From Neobacillus nitrireducens (GTDB taxonomy: Bacteria > Bacillota > Bacilli > Bacillales > Cytobacillaceae), in the NCBI RefSeq assembly GCF_030915405.1, contig NZ_CP133262.1, positions 4,989,001-5,053,000 of the forward strand: a DNA stretch of 64,000 nucleotides, given 5' to 3'. Below, one piece after another: positions 34,870 through 43,528 of this stretch. The notes beneath the pieces were generated by a model that was given only the letters and a program-made list of their open reading frames with translations, was not told where the DNA came from and ran no database searches. The stretch's first letter is position 1. Each line of letters begins with the position of its first letter. The translations under genes were made by a program, and so were the position numbers.

Positions 34870-35445
34870 ATGAAGGTTTATGAAACGATACTTTCTATTC
34901 TAGAAGAAAAAGGACCATTACCTATTCCGGCAATTTGCCAAGAGGTCAATCACGTCCTTAGTTCAAATCGCGAAAAACCAATCCTTCCAGCACAGATTAT
35001 ATCGATTGTCACAAGAAAAAAGGATTTATTTCGCGTGAACGGCGGAAGAATTTCAATTCACCCAGATAAATATCCATTTTCATTAATTGCTTCTCTTGAA
35101 AGTTTTGGTGACATTTCTTACCAAGTTCGCGTTAATTTCGTGAAGAATCGTTTTGCAGCTTTGGTCTGGCGAAATAAAGAAAATCTTCAGCCCTTTTCGG
35201 ATTTCCAAGCGATTGCTCCTGGCGACCTGGAAGAATTTAAAAGAGAACTTTATAGTATGAATATCTGGGAGTGGAAACCAACCTATCGAAGTGAAGACGG
35301 AATAATTATCGAAGGGAAATACTGGTCTGTAAAGTTAATTACAAAAGGTAAAGTTTATGTAAGTGAAGGAACTAAAAGCTTTCCGGAAAACTGGGATCAG
35401 TTTTGTAATGCAGTTGAAAAATTAACAGGTACACCATTTCATTAG
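34870..35445 (+). CDS. Hypothetical protein with N-terminal winged-helix (HARE-HTH-like) domain
   Basis: A 191-residue protein. The first 75 residues (YETILSILEEKGPLPIPAICQEVNHVL ... QIISIVTRKKDLFRVNGGRISI) fit a HARE-HTH/DEK-type winged helix as in the RNA polymerase delta subunit. The rest is a mixed alpha/beta region (WEWKPTYRSEDGIIIEGKYWSVKL) that I do not recognise. SD GGATGAGGGA. It stands alone after the trp terminator. A nucleic-acid-binding role is inference. Confidence 0.55.
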   Translation: MKVYETILSILEEKGPLPIPAICQEVNHVLSSNREKPILPAQIISIVTRKKDLFRVNGGRISIHPDKYPFSLIASLESFGDISYQVRVNFVKNRFAALVWRNKENLQPFSDFQAIAPGDLEEFKRELYSMNIWEWKPTYRSEDGIIIEGKYWSVKLITKGKVYVSEGTKSFPENWDQFCNAVEKLTGTPFH

Positions 35446-35483
35446 TAGATGAATATCGAACCCAACCAGTAATTCCCAGCTTC

Positions 35484-35512
35484 TTGAAAGCTAAAGATAT
35501 ATCCTGTATAAT
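35484..35512 (+). promoter_or_regulatory. SigA-type promoter of mnmH
   Basis: TTGAAA, a 17-base spacer and a consensus TATAAT; predicted start near 35519, 130 bases before the mnmH ATG. Confidence 0.75.
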
Positions 35513-35563
35513 GAGTTTATACCATATTAAGAAAATATCTTGATGATTATATTTATTTTTCTG

Positions 35564-35600
35564 AAACTTCCCGTTGTGGAAGTTTTGTTTGTTTTTATTA
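35564..35600 (+). terminator. Possible attenuator hairpin in the mnmH leader
   Basis: AAACTTCC pairs with GGAAGTTT across a 6-base loop, followed by a T-rich tract (TGTTTGTTTTTATT). It lies between the promoter and start codon, so it could end transcription early. Confidence 0.5.
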
Positions 35601-35648
35601 AATATTTCATTTTTATGAAAATTTACTTGTACAAGGAGCGTAAATTAG

Positions 35649-36740
35649 ATGAAAGAAATGTCGGTTGAAGATCTTTTTACAATAAAGAACCAAGTGATCA
35701 TTGATATACGCTCACCGATTGAGTTTAAAGATGGGGCAATTCCAGGGGCAATCAATGTTCCCTTATTTACAGATGAGGAACGGCAAATAATCGGAACTAT
35801 TTACAAACAAGAAGGAGCAGCAATTGCTAAATGGAGAGCAATGGAGATTGTCTCTCCGAAAATTCCCGAACTCCTTCAAACGATAAAGAAATGCGTGTCA
35901 AATGATACAGAGCTTATAATCCATTGCTGGCGCGGTGGAATGCGAAGTAAGGCTGTGGTTACATTTTTAGAGTTTGCCGGAATTTATTCATGGCGTTTAG
36001 TAGGTGGTTATAAAGCATACCGCCAATATATTCTTGGACAACTGCCGACCATGCTTCCTAACAAAGCAATCGTCCTCCATGGATTAACAGGTGTTGGAAA
36101 AACAGAGGTCTTAAAGATATTGAACAAGAAGGGATATCCTATCCTAGACCTTGAAGAGATGGCGGGGCACCGTGGGTCGATATTCGGAACGATTGGTCTT
36201 AGTGACGGCCATAACCAAAAGACCTTTGATTCCCTTTTATTTAAGGGACTTCTAGACATAAAAGATGCCGAGTATTTTCTAGTTGAAGCAGAAAGCAAAA
36301 GAATTGGAAAAGCTGTTCAATCTGAAGAATTAATGGATAAAAAAATGGAAGGTATTAACATCAATCTGAGCACCCCTATTGATCAACGGGTAAAACATCT
36401 TGTTTCCGAGTATGTAGAGCCATACCAGGAGGAAACATGGTATTTCGATAAGATTTCTAATGGGATTGAAAAGGTATTAAGACGGGTTAAGGATGCTGAC
36501 ATTAAAAAATCACTCATAGATACGTTAACTGCTCGAAATTATCCTGAAATGATTCGAATTTTGCTTGAACATTATTATGATCCACGCTACGACCATGCAA
36601 AACAAGAGTATGAAGGGGAATTCTTTGAAATATATGCCGAACACCCAAGTGATGCAGCAGAAAAAATTGCTGCAAGGCTTAATCAATTATCCTTTTATCC
36701 TATACAGGAATTAAATGTTTATAATCGTATGATAAAATGA
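35649..36740 (+). CDS. mnmH: tRNA 2-selenouridine synthase (SelU/YbbB)
   Basis: A 363-residue fusion of a rhodanese domain and a P-loop domain. The catalytic Cys93 is in HCWRGGMRS and the Walker A motif GLTGVGKT is at 145-152. MnmH converts 2-thiouridine at the wobble position of certain tRNAs into 2-selenouridine, through a geranylated intermediate, using selenophosphate. Its presence implies SelD elsewhere in the genome. It agrees with the selenocysteine formate dehydrogenase at 57.6 kb. SD AAGGAGCG. The leader carries a possible attenuator. Confidence 0.92.
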   Translation: MKEMSVEDLFTIKNQVIIDIRSPIEFKDGAIPGAINVPLFTDEERQIIGTIYKQEGAAIAKWRAMEIVSPKIPELLQTIKKCVSNDTELIIHCWRGGMRSKAVVTFLEFAGIYSWRLVGGYKAYRQYILGQLPTMLPNKAIVLHGLTGVGKTEVLKILNKKGYPILDLEEMAGHRGSIFGTIGLSDGHNQKTFDSLLFKGLLDIKDAEYFLVEAESKRIGKAVQSEELMDKKMEGININLSTPIDQRVKHLVSEYVEPYQEETWYFDKISNGIEKVLRRVKDADIKKSLIDTLTARNYPEMIRILLEHYYDPRYDHAKQEYEGEFFEIYAEHPSDAAEKIAARLNQLSFYPIQELNVYNRMIK

Positions 36741-36742
36741 TT

Positions 36743-36775
36743 GAAAAACCGCTGAATCCTGTCAGCGGTTTTTTC
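36743..36775 (+). terminator. Rho-independent terminator
   Basis: AAAAACCGCTGA/TCAGCGGTTTTTT stem after mnmH; it also lies at the 3' end of the convergent sda gene. Confidence 0.9.
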
Positions 36776-36787
36776 ATTGGGTTTATG

Positions 36788-36922
36788 CTATCGATTTTTA
36801 AATGGTTTTAAGCCACGTCGTTTGATTTCATCCTTTAAGATTTTAAGCCATTCTTTTTCCTTGTCAGACTTTAATGCATCCCGATACGAAAAAACTAACT
36901 GCTCATTACTCATAATTTTCAT
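36788..36922 (-). CDS. sda: Sporulation histidine kinase inhibitor Sda
   Basis: A 44-residue protein behind GAGGAGG. The pattern MSNEQLVFSYRDAL...KEWLKILKDEIKRRGL follows the Sda helical hairpin (LSDELLIESYxxA...FIxLIxxEIxRRxL in B. subtilis). Sda binds the KinA dimerisation domain and stops sporulation when DNA replication is perturbed. The ATG at 36922 is 11 bases from the SD; the alternative ATG at 36913 is further away. Identification rests on the helix pattern. Confidence 0.75.
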   Translation of the reverse strand: MKIMSNEQLVFSYRDALKSDKEKEWLKILKDEIKRRGLKPFKNR

Positions 36923-37151
36923 TTTTATGAATGCCTCCTCGGAAAAGTGGATTGAATATTCAGTTTTTATAATTGTAATGGTTTTTACTCGTTTTGAGAA
37001 CCAAAAGTTAATAAAATTTTAAAATAGTTCACATTTAAAAACTAAAAACCGATTTTATTTTAAAAAATTTTAATTATTCCCTGGTTGCACAACTGTGGTG
37101 GTATTGATTATACTAGAAATTGGACAATGACCGAAAGGAACGGTGGCAACA

Positions 37152-37355
37152 ATGATTCATCTATCATGGCGTGATCGTGAAACAGTTAAGAAAATAAAAT
37201 GCGTTCATACGGATGCGAAAAAATTTCTAGTCAATAATGCCTTAACGGCTGGAAAAATTTATGATGTAAAAAATGAGACGGAAGAATTTTATTACATTAT
37301 TGATAATACTGGAAAAGTAGGCGGTTTTTACAAGGAGTATTTCCAGGATGCATAA
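37152..37355 (+). CDS. DUF6501 family protein
   Basis: ATG 37152 is chosen; a GTG at 37143 sits too close to the AAAGGAA SD. The 67-residue product (IHLSWRDRETVKKIKCVHTDAKKFLVNNALT, then YYIIDNTGKVGGFYKEYF) is a small beta-rich protein common in Bacillus with no known function. A terminator follows. Confidence 0.65.
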   Translation: MIHLSWRDRETVKKIKCVHTDAKKFLVNNALTAGKIYDVKNETEEFYYIIDNTGKVGGFYKEYFQDA

Positions 37356-37362
37356 ATAAACA

Positions 37363-37394
37363 GGACTGTGGAGTATAGGCCGCAGTCTTTTCTT
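37363..37394 (+). terminator. Rho-independent terminator
   Basis: GACTGTGG/CCGCAGTC stem with T4 tail. Confidence 0.75.
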
Positions 37395-37416
37395 ATGGAA
37401 AAAAGGGGATAGAAAA

Positions 37417-38007
37417 ATGACTAAATTGTGGGACGAACTATTTTCGTTACAAGGGGAAATAGTAAAATTAATTCCAATTAGCATGGACCATTTAGAGGCC
37501 TTGTGGGATGCGGCCAAACCAGATGAAATCTGGACGTATATGGCCACAAAGGTTCGCTCGAAAAAAGAAATGGAAGATATGATAATAGCTTCATTAAAAG
37601 CCAGAGAAAATGGAACAGAATACACTTTCACCGTTGTAAACAATGAAAATCGAGTGATTGGCAGTACCCGATTTCTAGATATACTCCCACAACATAACAG
37701 TGCGGAAATTGGCTCGACGTGGTATCACCCCGATGTGTGGCGGACAAAAGTAAATACAGAATGTAAATTTCTTTTATTAAATCATGCATTTGAGGTATGG
37801 AAACTTACTCGTGTTCAATTAAAAACGGATTCCCGAAATATACGATCTCAATATGCAATAGCTAGAATTGGTGCCGTAAAAGAAGGCGTATTACGGAAGG
37901 ATCGAATCATATCAGATGGCCACGTAAGGGATACAGTCTTTTTTAGTATCCTTTGTGATGAATGGAAGGAAGTAAGCACACAATTAAATATAAAATTGCA
38001 AAGATGA
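37417..38007 (+). CDS. GNAT acetyltransferase, RimJ/RimL-like
   Basis: A 196-residue GNAT enzyme. The acceptor-binding N-terminus is VKLIPISMDHLEALWDA. The acetyl-CoA region reads AEIGSTWYHPDVWRTKVNTECK, with the usual glycine-rich loop replaced by WRTKVN. TRVQLKTDSRNIRSQYAIARIGA is the C-terminal conserved helix. It likely acetylates a protein N-terminus or small amine. SD AAAAAGGGGATAG. Confidence 0.78.
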   Translation: MTKLWDELFSLQGEIVKLIPISMDHLEALWDAAKPDEIWTYMATKVRSKKEMEDMIIASLKARENGTEYTFTVVNNENRVIGSTRFLDILPQHNSAEIGSTWYHPDVWRTKVNTECKFLLLNHAFEVWKLTRVQLKTDSRNIRSQYAIARIGAVKEGVLRKDRIISDGHVRDTVFFSILCDEWKEVSTQLNIKLQR

Positions 38008-38088
38008 GAAGATGCACGACTATCTTAACCAATCAATATGGTTAATAATAATAGGAACATTTATTGAATTTGTACTAGGGGTGAAACC

Positions 38089-38481
38089 GTGATTTATTTC
38101 TGGGTTGGACTGGGTGGGATTGCCGGCAGTTTGTTCCGATATTTATTATCAGTAATGGCAGTGGCAATCGGGGGAAAGGAATTTCCAATCGGAACCCTTT
38201 TTATTAATGTAACTGGTGCCTTTTTGCTTGGTTTTATGACAAATTATTTTGTGGGTTCCAATAAGATTCATCCTTATCTGAAGACTGCACTTACCACTGG
38301 TGTCATTGGTTCATTTACAACCTTTTCAACATTTTGCTTTGAAACGGTTCATTTATTTGAAACAGGAAAAATCATATTTGGTGTCCTTTATTTATTTGCT
38401 AGTTTATTAGGGGGACTCTTTTTTGTTAAGGCAGGAATGAAACTTGGTGAGCAAGTAAATAAAACTAGGAGCGTTCTATGA
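38089..38481 (+). CDS. crcB: Fluoride channel CrcB/Fluc, subunit 1
   Basis: A 130-residue, four-helix membrane protein of the Fluc family that exports fluoride. It has GGIAGSLFRYLLS, GTLFINVTGAFLLGF (the conserved Asn lining the pore) and TTFSTFCFETV. GTG start behind AGGGGTG. It overlaps the second crcB by 4 bases. Paired genes of this kind encode subunits that assemble in opposite orientations. Confidence 0.92.
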   Translation: MIYFWVGLGGIAGSLFRYLLSVMAVAIGGKEFPIGTLFINVTGAFLLGFMTNYFVGSNKIHPYLKTALTTGVIGSFTTFSTFCFETVHLFETGKIIFGVLYLFASLLGGLFFVKAGMKLGEQVNKTRSVL

Positions 38482-38831
38482 AAGAGATATTATTTATTTC
38501 AATTGGGGGGTTTATAGGGGCAATTGCCCGTTTTAAAATTAACCAATCAATGTACAATAACAAAGGTTTTCCTATTGGTACGCTAACAGTCAATTTAATT
38601 GGTGCTTTTCTTTTAGGTCTCTTATTCGGTTTACATGTACAGGGGTCTTTATATTCTTTGTTGGGAATTGGATTTATGGGCTCGTTTACGACGTTTTCAA
38701 CCTTAATGCTTGATGCCATAAAACTTAATATAGAAAATAAGAAAAAGTTGTATTACGGTTATTTGCTAAGCAGTTACACGATAGGGATCATACTGGCTTT
38801 TTGTGGGCTTTGGTTAGGAAGGAAGATATAA
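38478..38831 (+). CDS. crcB: Fluoride channel CrcB/Fluc, subunit 2
   Basis: A 117-residue partner of the preceding subunit: GGFIGAIARFKIN, GTLTVNLIGAFLLG and FTTFSTLMLD. The positive-charge distribution differs from that of subunit 1 (here KR residues lie after helix 1 and 3), in keeping with inverse insertion. Together they form an antiparallel heterodimer. No fluoride riboswitch was found upstream. Confidence 0.92.
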   Translation: MKEILFISIGGFIGAIARFKINQSMYNNKGFPIGTLTVNLIGAFLLGLLFGLHVQGSLYSLLGIGFMGSFTTFSTLMLDAIKLNIENKKKLYYGYLLSSYTIGIILAFCGLWLGRKI

Positions 38832-38866
38832 AAAAGAAGCATTCGATGATGCTTCTTTTTTACAAA
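38831..38866. terminator. Bidirectional terminator between crcB and yidC
   Basis: AAAAGAAGCATTC with GATGCTTCTTTT, A and T runs on each side. Confidence 0.85.
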
Positions 38867-38870
38867 AAAT

Positions 38871-39665
38871 TTATTTTTGTTTAACTTGAACTTTCGGTGT
38901 CTTATTCGTTTGATAAAGGGATTTGCTGATCATTGTTTGAACAATTAAGAATGTACCGCCAACTACCCAATAAAGAGGCAGGGCTGCAGGAGCATTAAAA
39001 GAAAACATGACAATCATTAAGGGTGACATTAATCCCATGTATTTCATTTGGGCTTGCTGAGCAGAAGGCATATTGGACTGGGAAACTTTAAACTGAAAAT
39101 AGTATATAACCCCAGCAATAATTGTAATAATGATATCCGGATTTCCCAGACTAAACCATAAAAACTCGTGGGTTTTTATCTCTTGTGAACCGCGAATCGC
39201 ATAATAGAAGCCAGTCAAAATAGGCATTTGAATGATCAATGGCAAACAGCCCATATTTAATGGATTAACATTATGCTTTTTATAAAGGCCCATCATTTCA
39301 GCTTGAAGTTCTTGTTTCTTCTTAGGATCCTTTTCCGTTTTCATCCTTGTTTGAATAACGTCCATTTCAGGCTTTAAGACATCCATCTTTTCTTTCATAC
39401 CCATTTGATTTTTATACTGCCTAAGCATAAACGGCATTAACGCAAGTCTGATAATTATAGTAACAAGAATGATCGCCAAACCGTAGTTTCCATTAAAGAA
39501 TTCCGCAACGGAATGGATAGATATTGAAAAAGGATTGACAACGTAATGTTGGAAAAATCCATTATTGTTCGTTCCTTTTTGTGCTTGAGATGAACAAGCT
39601 GATAATAATAATGTGGTTAAGCCGAGCAGTGAGAATAGTAATAGTGAAGAGCGTTTTGTTTTCAT
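38871..39665 (-). CDS. yidC: Membrane protein insertase YidC (OxaA/YqjG-type)
   Basis: The start is ATG 39665 with AGGAGGAAAT immediately upstream. The 264-residue lipoprotein has lipobox LSAC and the five-helix YidC/Oxa1 core. Conserved features are IIIRLALMPFMLRQYKNQ (with the cavity Arg), a helical cytoplasmic hairpin (EKMDVLKPEMD...), GCLPLIIQMPIL and PLYWVVGGTFLIVQ. It inserts membrane proteins with or without SecYEG. The SD is fully sequestered by the end of the upstream MifM-like gene, which marks it as the regulated YidC2 (YqjG) type. Confidence 0.9.
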   Translation of the reverse strand: MKTKRSSLLLFSLLGLTTLLLSACSSQAQKGTNNNGFFQHYVVNPFSISIHSVAEFFNGNYGLAIILVTIIIRLALMPFMLRQYKNQMGMKEKMDVLKPEMDVIQTRMKTEKDPKKKQELQAEMMGLYKKHNVNPLNMGCLPLIIQMPILTGFYYAIRGSQEIKTHEFLWFSLGNPDIIITIIAGVIYYFQFKVSQSNMPSAQQAQMKYMGLMSPLMIVMFSFNAPAALPLYWVVGGTFLIVQTMISKSLYQTNKTPKVQVKQK

Positions 39666-39718
39666 ATTTCCTCCTAAAATGTTGTGAATATATTTAATAA
39701 GCGAATAGGGAGGAAATA
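39665..39718 (-). promoter_or_regulatory. SD-sequestering stem ahead of yidC
   Basis: In the transcript, TATTTCCTCC (39718-39709, inside the MifM-like reading frame) is perfectly complementary to GGAGGAAATA (39674-39665), the yidC SD plus the first base of its ATG. The loop is 34 bases and contains the upstream stop codon. The stem should block yidC translation unless a ribosome sits on the left arm. Confidence 0.8.
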
Positions 39719-39987
39719 GGTTCTTCGGTATCATCCTGAGAATATTCTTTTCTACGAAAATATATAACAATTCTTTTCAGAATAAAGCTTCCATTTAAAC
39801 AACTTTTCTTTCGGTAAAGAACTAATGGGTGAGTGATATTTGTCCTTGCCGGATCAGATAAGGAACCAACAAAAGAATACTCCACACTCCATGCCCATAA
39901 TAATTTTAATGCGATTCCTAAAAAGATACTTACGTATAGAGCGTTTAGGGCATTGATATCTGAACTATCAATAAGCAATTGAAACAA
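39694..39987 (-). CDS. mifM: MifM-like translation-arrest regulatory peptide
   Basis: A 97-residue peptide, TTG start with GAGGTGA 6 bases upstream, ending 28 bases before yidC. One N-terminal membrane segment (about residues 14-33) is followed by a basic stretch. The C-terminus has R72-I73-x2-Y76-F77-R78-R79 and an acidic run D85-D86-T87-E88-E89, eight residues from the end. B. subtilis MifM (95 residues, upstream of yidC2) has, as I recall it, R69-I70-x2-W73-I74-R75-K76 and a DEED cluster where ribosomes stall. It should sense failing membrane insertion and open the yidC SD. Confidence 0.72.
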   Translation of the reverse strand: MFQLLIDSSDINALNALYVSIFLGIALKLLWAWSVEYSFVGSLSDPARTNITHPLVLYRKKSCLNGSFILKRIVIYFRRKEYSQDDTEEPISSLFAY

Positions 39988-40020
39988 ATATTATCACCTC
40001 ACTTAAATGTCAATGATATG

Positions 40021-40049
40021 AGTATATCTGAGATAGGAAAAAGAATCAA
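40021..40049 (-). promoter_or_regulatory. SigA-type promoter of the mifM-like/yidC unit
   Basis: On the minus strand, TTGATT, a 17-base spacer and TATACT. Transcription would start near 40014, about 15 bases before the GAGGTGA SD. Confidence 0.6.
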
Positions 40050-40136
40050 TTTAATAATTGCTTTAATGCCATATTTTGAAGACATTACTAATTACTAAAA
40101 AAGAAAAATTGACTACTGAAACCTTCTTACTTTAAA

Positions 40137-40166
40137 AAAACACTGATTCAGTAGTGAATCAGTGTT
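40137..40166 (-). terminator. Terminator of the pfl operon
   Basis: AACACTGATTCA pairs with TGAATCAGTGTT, with T7 on the minus strand. The pflA stop codon is in the stem. Confidence 0.85.
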
Positions 40167-40908
40167 CGATCGGTGCCTTCCAGTGTGCTGTAATCAATTT
40201 ATAAGCAAACTCGACTTTTTCTTCGCTAGGGGGTTCAACAGAATTAAGTTGATATTCATGTCCAAGTGCTTCCCACTTATACACTCCGAGTTTGTGATAC
40301 GGCAAGATTTCAATCTTTTGGACGTTTTTAAGTGTACCAATGAACTCGCCAAGTTTTTCTAGATCTTCCGGTTCATCGGTAACGGTAGGGACAAGTACAT
40401 GACGCACCCATATTGGAACTTGATGGTCTGATAAAAACGTTGCAAATTCTAGAATATGATCATTAGCCATTCCAGTTAACTGGATATGCTTTTTACGATT
40501 AATATGCTTTAAATCAAGAAGAACTAAATCGGTATACTGCAAGAGTTCTTCAAGCTGTTCGATAAAAAGCTTGGAATGGGAAAAGCAGCCGCCGGATGAA
40601 TCAATGGTCGTATGAATTCCTTTCTTTTTGCATTCCTTGAACAATTCCGTTAAGAAAGGAATTTGCAACAATGGTTCCCCACCACTTACGGTAATTCCTC
40701 CGCCCGAAGATTGAATAAAAGGGAGGTAGGACATAAGATCATCCATGATATCGGAAACAGCCATTTCTTTGCCAGTGCCGATTTCCCAAGTATCAGCATT
40801 ATGGCAAAACTGGCACCTTAATAGGCAGCCTTGTGTGAAAATTACATAACGGATTCCTGGTCCGTCGACTGTCCCTAATGTTTCAATTGAATGAATATTT
40901 CCGTTCAT
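40159..40908 (-). CDS. pflA: Pyruvate formate-lyase activating enzyme
   Basis: A 249-residue radical SAM enzyme. The [4Fe-4S] motif CxxxCxxC is at Cys28, Cys32 and Cys35. GGGITVSGGEPLLQ is the SAM-binding GGE motif. It abstracts hydrogen from the glycine of PflB to create the stable glycyl radical. It lies downstream of pflB, separated by a strong hairpin that probably lowers its expression relative to PflB. Confidence 0.94.
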   Translation of the reverse strand: MNGNIHSIETLGTVDGPGIRYVIFTQGCLLRCQFCHNADTWEIGTGKEMAVSDIMDDLMSYLPFIQSSGGGITVSGGEPLLQIPFLTELFKECKKKGIHTTIDSSGGCFSHSKLFIEQLEELLQYTDLVLLDLKHINRKKHIQLTGMANDHILEFATFLSDHQVPIWVRHVLVPTVTDEPEDLEKLGEFIGTLKNVQKIEILPYHKLGVYKWEALGHEYQLNSVEPPSEEKVEFAYKLITAHWKAPIEH

Positions 40909-40929
40909 GATGATGATCCCCCTTAGTAT

Positions 40930-40959
40930 AACCGGAGCCCTACTTAAAGGGCCCCGGTT
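40930..40959 (-). terminator. Intercistronic hairpin between pflB and pflA
   Basis: AACCGGgGCCCT with AGGGCtCCGGTT in the transcript, without a following T run. More likely an RNA-processing or stability element, or a weak attenuator, than a full terminator. Confidence 0.6.
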
Positions 40960-40965
40960 TTGTTC

Positions 40966-43194
40966 TTATAGTGACTCGTGGAATGTACGATTAATTACAT
41001 CTAATTGTTGTTCTTTTGTTAATTTAATAAAGTTAACTGCATAACCAGAGACACGGATAGTTAATTGTGGATAAAGCTCTGGGTGTTCCATTGCATCAAT
41101 TAGTGTTTCGCGATTAAAGACGTTAACATTTAAATGATGACCTGCTTTGATGGCATAACCATCTAGGATTGATACTAGGTTGCGTACTTGGCTTTCTTCT
41201 TCTTTACCTAATGCTTTAGGAACGATAGAGAAGGTATTTGAAATTCCATCCATTGCATAGTTGTAAGGAAGCTTTGCAACGGAAGATAGGGAAGCTAATG
41301 TTCCTTTTGTGTCACGTCCATGCATTGGGTTAGCACCCGGTGCAAACGGTTCTCCCATACGACGGCCATCAGGAGTGTTACCAGTTTTCTTACCATATAC
41401 CACATTTGATGTAATCGTCAAGATAGAAAGGGTATGAACTGAGTCACGGTACGTTTGATGCTTGCGAAGTTTTTTCATGAATGTCTTAAGAACTTCAACA
41501 GCAATCTCATCGACACGGTCATCATTGTTTCCGTATTTAGGGAAGTCACCAGTTGTTTCAAAATCAACTGCAAGCCCATTTTCATCACGGATTACTTTAA
41601 CTTCACCATATTTAATGGCACTAAGTGAGTCAGCAACAACGGATAGGCCAGCAATACCTGTTGCCATCGTACGAAGGATCTTCGTATCATGAAGAGCCAT
41701 TTCAATTCTTTCATAGCTGTATTTATCATGCATATAGTGAATAACATTTAATGTATTAATATATAGACCAGCAAGCCATTCCATCATTAGATCAAACTTC
41801 TGCATTACTTCCTCATAATTTAATACTTCAGAAGTAATTGGCTGATATTGTGGTCCAACTTGGATTTTTAATTTTTCATCCACGCCGCCATTAATCGAGT
41901 AAAGAAGGGCTTTAGCAAGGTTTGCACGAGCACCGAAGAACTGCATTTGCTTACCAATTTCCATTGCTGATACACAGCAGGCAATTCCATAATCATCGCC
42001 ATATTCAGGACGCATAATGTCGTCGTTTTCATATTGAATCGAGCTAGTTTTAATCGACATATTGGCACAATACTTTTTAAAGTTTTCAGGTAACTGTGGG
42101 GACCATAATACTGTTAAATTCGGTTCTGGTGCAGCACCTAAGTTTTCTAATGTATGAAGGAAACGGAATGAGTTTTTCGTTACAAGTGAACGACCATCAT
42201 TTGCCATACCGCCAATGGATTCTGTTACCCATGTAGGGTCTCCACTGAATAATTCATTATAATCTGGTGTACGAGCAAATTTAACAAGACGAAGCTTCAT
42301 AATAAAGTGGTCAACAATTTCTTGAACCGCTTCTTCAGTTAATGTTCCGTTTTGTAAGTCTCTTTCTACATAAATATCTAAGAATGTTGATACACGACCA
42401 AGGCTCATCGCAGCACCGTTTTGTTCTTTAATTGCAGCTAAGTAACCAAAGTAGACAAACTGGAATGCTTCAACCGCATTTTTTGCAGGCTGGCTGATAT
42501 CAAAACCATAGCTGTTAGCCATTTCCTTTAGTTCTTTTAAAGCGCGGATTTGTTCAGCAAGTTCCTCGCGTAAACGCATATTATCTTCAGTCATTACCTT
42601 ACTAGTATTCTTTTGATCTTTTTGCTTTTCTTGAATTAAGAAGTTTACACCATATAATGCAACTCGACGATAATCGCCAATAATACGGCCACGGCCATAT
42701 GCATCAGGAAGTCCTGTAATAATGGCTGCTTTACGAGCAAGCATCATTTCATCTGTATAAGCATCGAAAACACCTTGATTATGAGTTTTACGTAAGTCAG
42801 TAAAGAATTTTTCAATTTCAGGGTTTAATTGATATCCGTAAGCTTCACAAGCTGCTTTCGCCATGCGGATTCCACCAAACGGCTGCATTGAACGATTAAA
42901 AGGCTTATCGGTTTGTACACCAACTATTTTTTCAAGATCTTCATTAAGGTAACCAGGACCATGGGAAGTAATAGTAGAAACGGTTTCGGTGTCCATATCT
43001 AACACGCCGCCATTTTCACGCTCTTGCTTAGTTAATTCCATTACTTGTTCCCAAAGCTTCGTAGTTGCTTCAGTAGGACCTGATAAGAAAGAATCATCTC
43101 CTTCAAAAGGAGTAAAGTTTTTAAGGATAAAATCTCGAACGTTAACTTCTGTTGACCAAACACCTTTAGTAAATCCATTCCAATGTTCCATCAT
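40966..43194 (-). CDS. pflB: Pyruvate formate-lyase (formate acetyltransferase)
   Basis: A 742-residue glycyl-radical enzyme that converts pyruvate and CoA to acetyl-CoA and formate without oxygen. The active-site pair is Cys406-Cys407 in IACCVSAM. The glycyl radical is Gly717 in [12 protein letters not shown] after GAGGTGAAAA, with a second in-frame ATG next to it. Formate made here could feed FdhF at 57.6 kb. The upstream region has two TTTGTGAA half-sites. Confidence 0.96.
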   Translation of the reverse strand: MMEHWNGFTKGVWSTEVNVRDFILKNFTPFEGDDSFLSGPTEATTKLWEQVMELTKQERENGGVLDMDTETVSTITSHGPGYLNEDLEKIVGVQTDKPFNRSMQPFGGIRMAKAACEAYGYQLNPEIEKFFTDLRKTHNQGVFDAYTDEMMLARKAAIITGLPDAYGRGRIIGDYRRVALYGVNFLIQEKQKDQKNTSKVMTEDNMRLREELAEQIRALKELKEMANSYGFDISQPAKNAVEAFQFVYFGYLAAIKEQNGAAMSLGRVSTFLDIYVERDLQNGTLTEEAVQEIVDHFIMKLRLVKFARTPDYNELFSGDPTWVTESIGGMANDGRSLVTKNSFRFLHTLENLGAAPEPNLTVLWSPQLPENFKKYCANMSIKTSSIQYENDDIMRPEYGDDYGIACCVSAMEIGKQMQFFGARANLAKALLYSINGGVDEKLKIQVGPQYQPITSEVLNYEEVMQKFDLMMEWLAGLYINTLNVIHYMHDKYSYERIEMALHDTKILRTMATGIAGLSVVADSLSAIKYGEVKVIRDENGLAVDFETTGDFPKYGNNDDRVDEIAVEVLKTFMKKLRKHQTYRDSVHTLSILTITSNVVYGKKTGNTPDGRRMGEPFAPGANPMHGRDTKGTLASLSSVAKLPYNYAMDGISNTFSIVPKALGKEEESQVRNLVSILDGYAIKAGHHLNVNVFNRETLIDAMEHPELYPQLTIRVSGYAVNFIKLTKEQQLDVINRTFHESL

Positions 43195-43498
43195 TTTTCA
43201 CCTCATATTTTTTATGAAAACTATATAACAGTTTTGGTATTTCCTTTATGAATAGAGTATAACAGATAATTTGTGAAAAAAGGTACGTATATTAGTAACT
43301 AATTGTTAAGGTTTTGTGAAGTCCTATTTAAAAGGATTTCTTTGGAATTTCAGAGTTTGTTATTAGAGAGTTCAGAAAAACTATCAAAAACTGTACTATA
43401 ATTATTTAACCTAATTTGGAATCTGTTATATAAGAAGAAAGCTTTGTTTACAAGTTGTTAATAGCATTAACTATCCAAGCAGAACTAACTACCCAAAT
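43195..43498 (-). promoter_or_regulatory. pflB upstream region with redox-type half-sites
   Basis: There is a 300-base non-coding stretch. On the minus strand a TATACT -10 lies at 43261-43256. TTCACAAA half-sites are at 43277-43270, in the -35 zone, and at 43320-43313. Neither is a complete Fnr or Rex palindrome. Redox control is plausible but not established. No other feature seen. Confidence 0.35.
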
Positions 43499-43528
43499 GA
43501 AAAAAGCAGGAGAAGATCTCCTGCCTTA
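43499..43528 (-). terminator. Rho-independent terminator
   Basis: GGCAGGAGA/TCTCCTGC stem followed by T6 on the minus strand, overlapping the stop of the cupredoxin gene. Confidence 0.85.

Noticed and set aside
38008-38088. Fluoride (crcB) riboswitch
   Set aside because: The region upstream of the crcB pair is too short and lacks the conserved GGNGAUGG-type core.
43195-43340. Complete Fnr or Rex box ahead of pflB
   Set aside because: Only TTTGTGAA half-sites are present; no second half at the correct distance.
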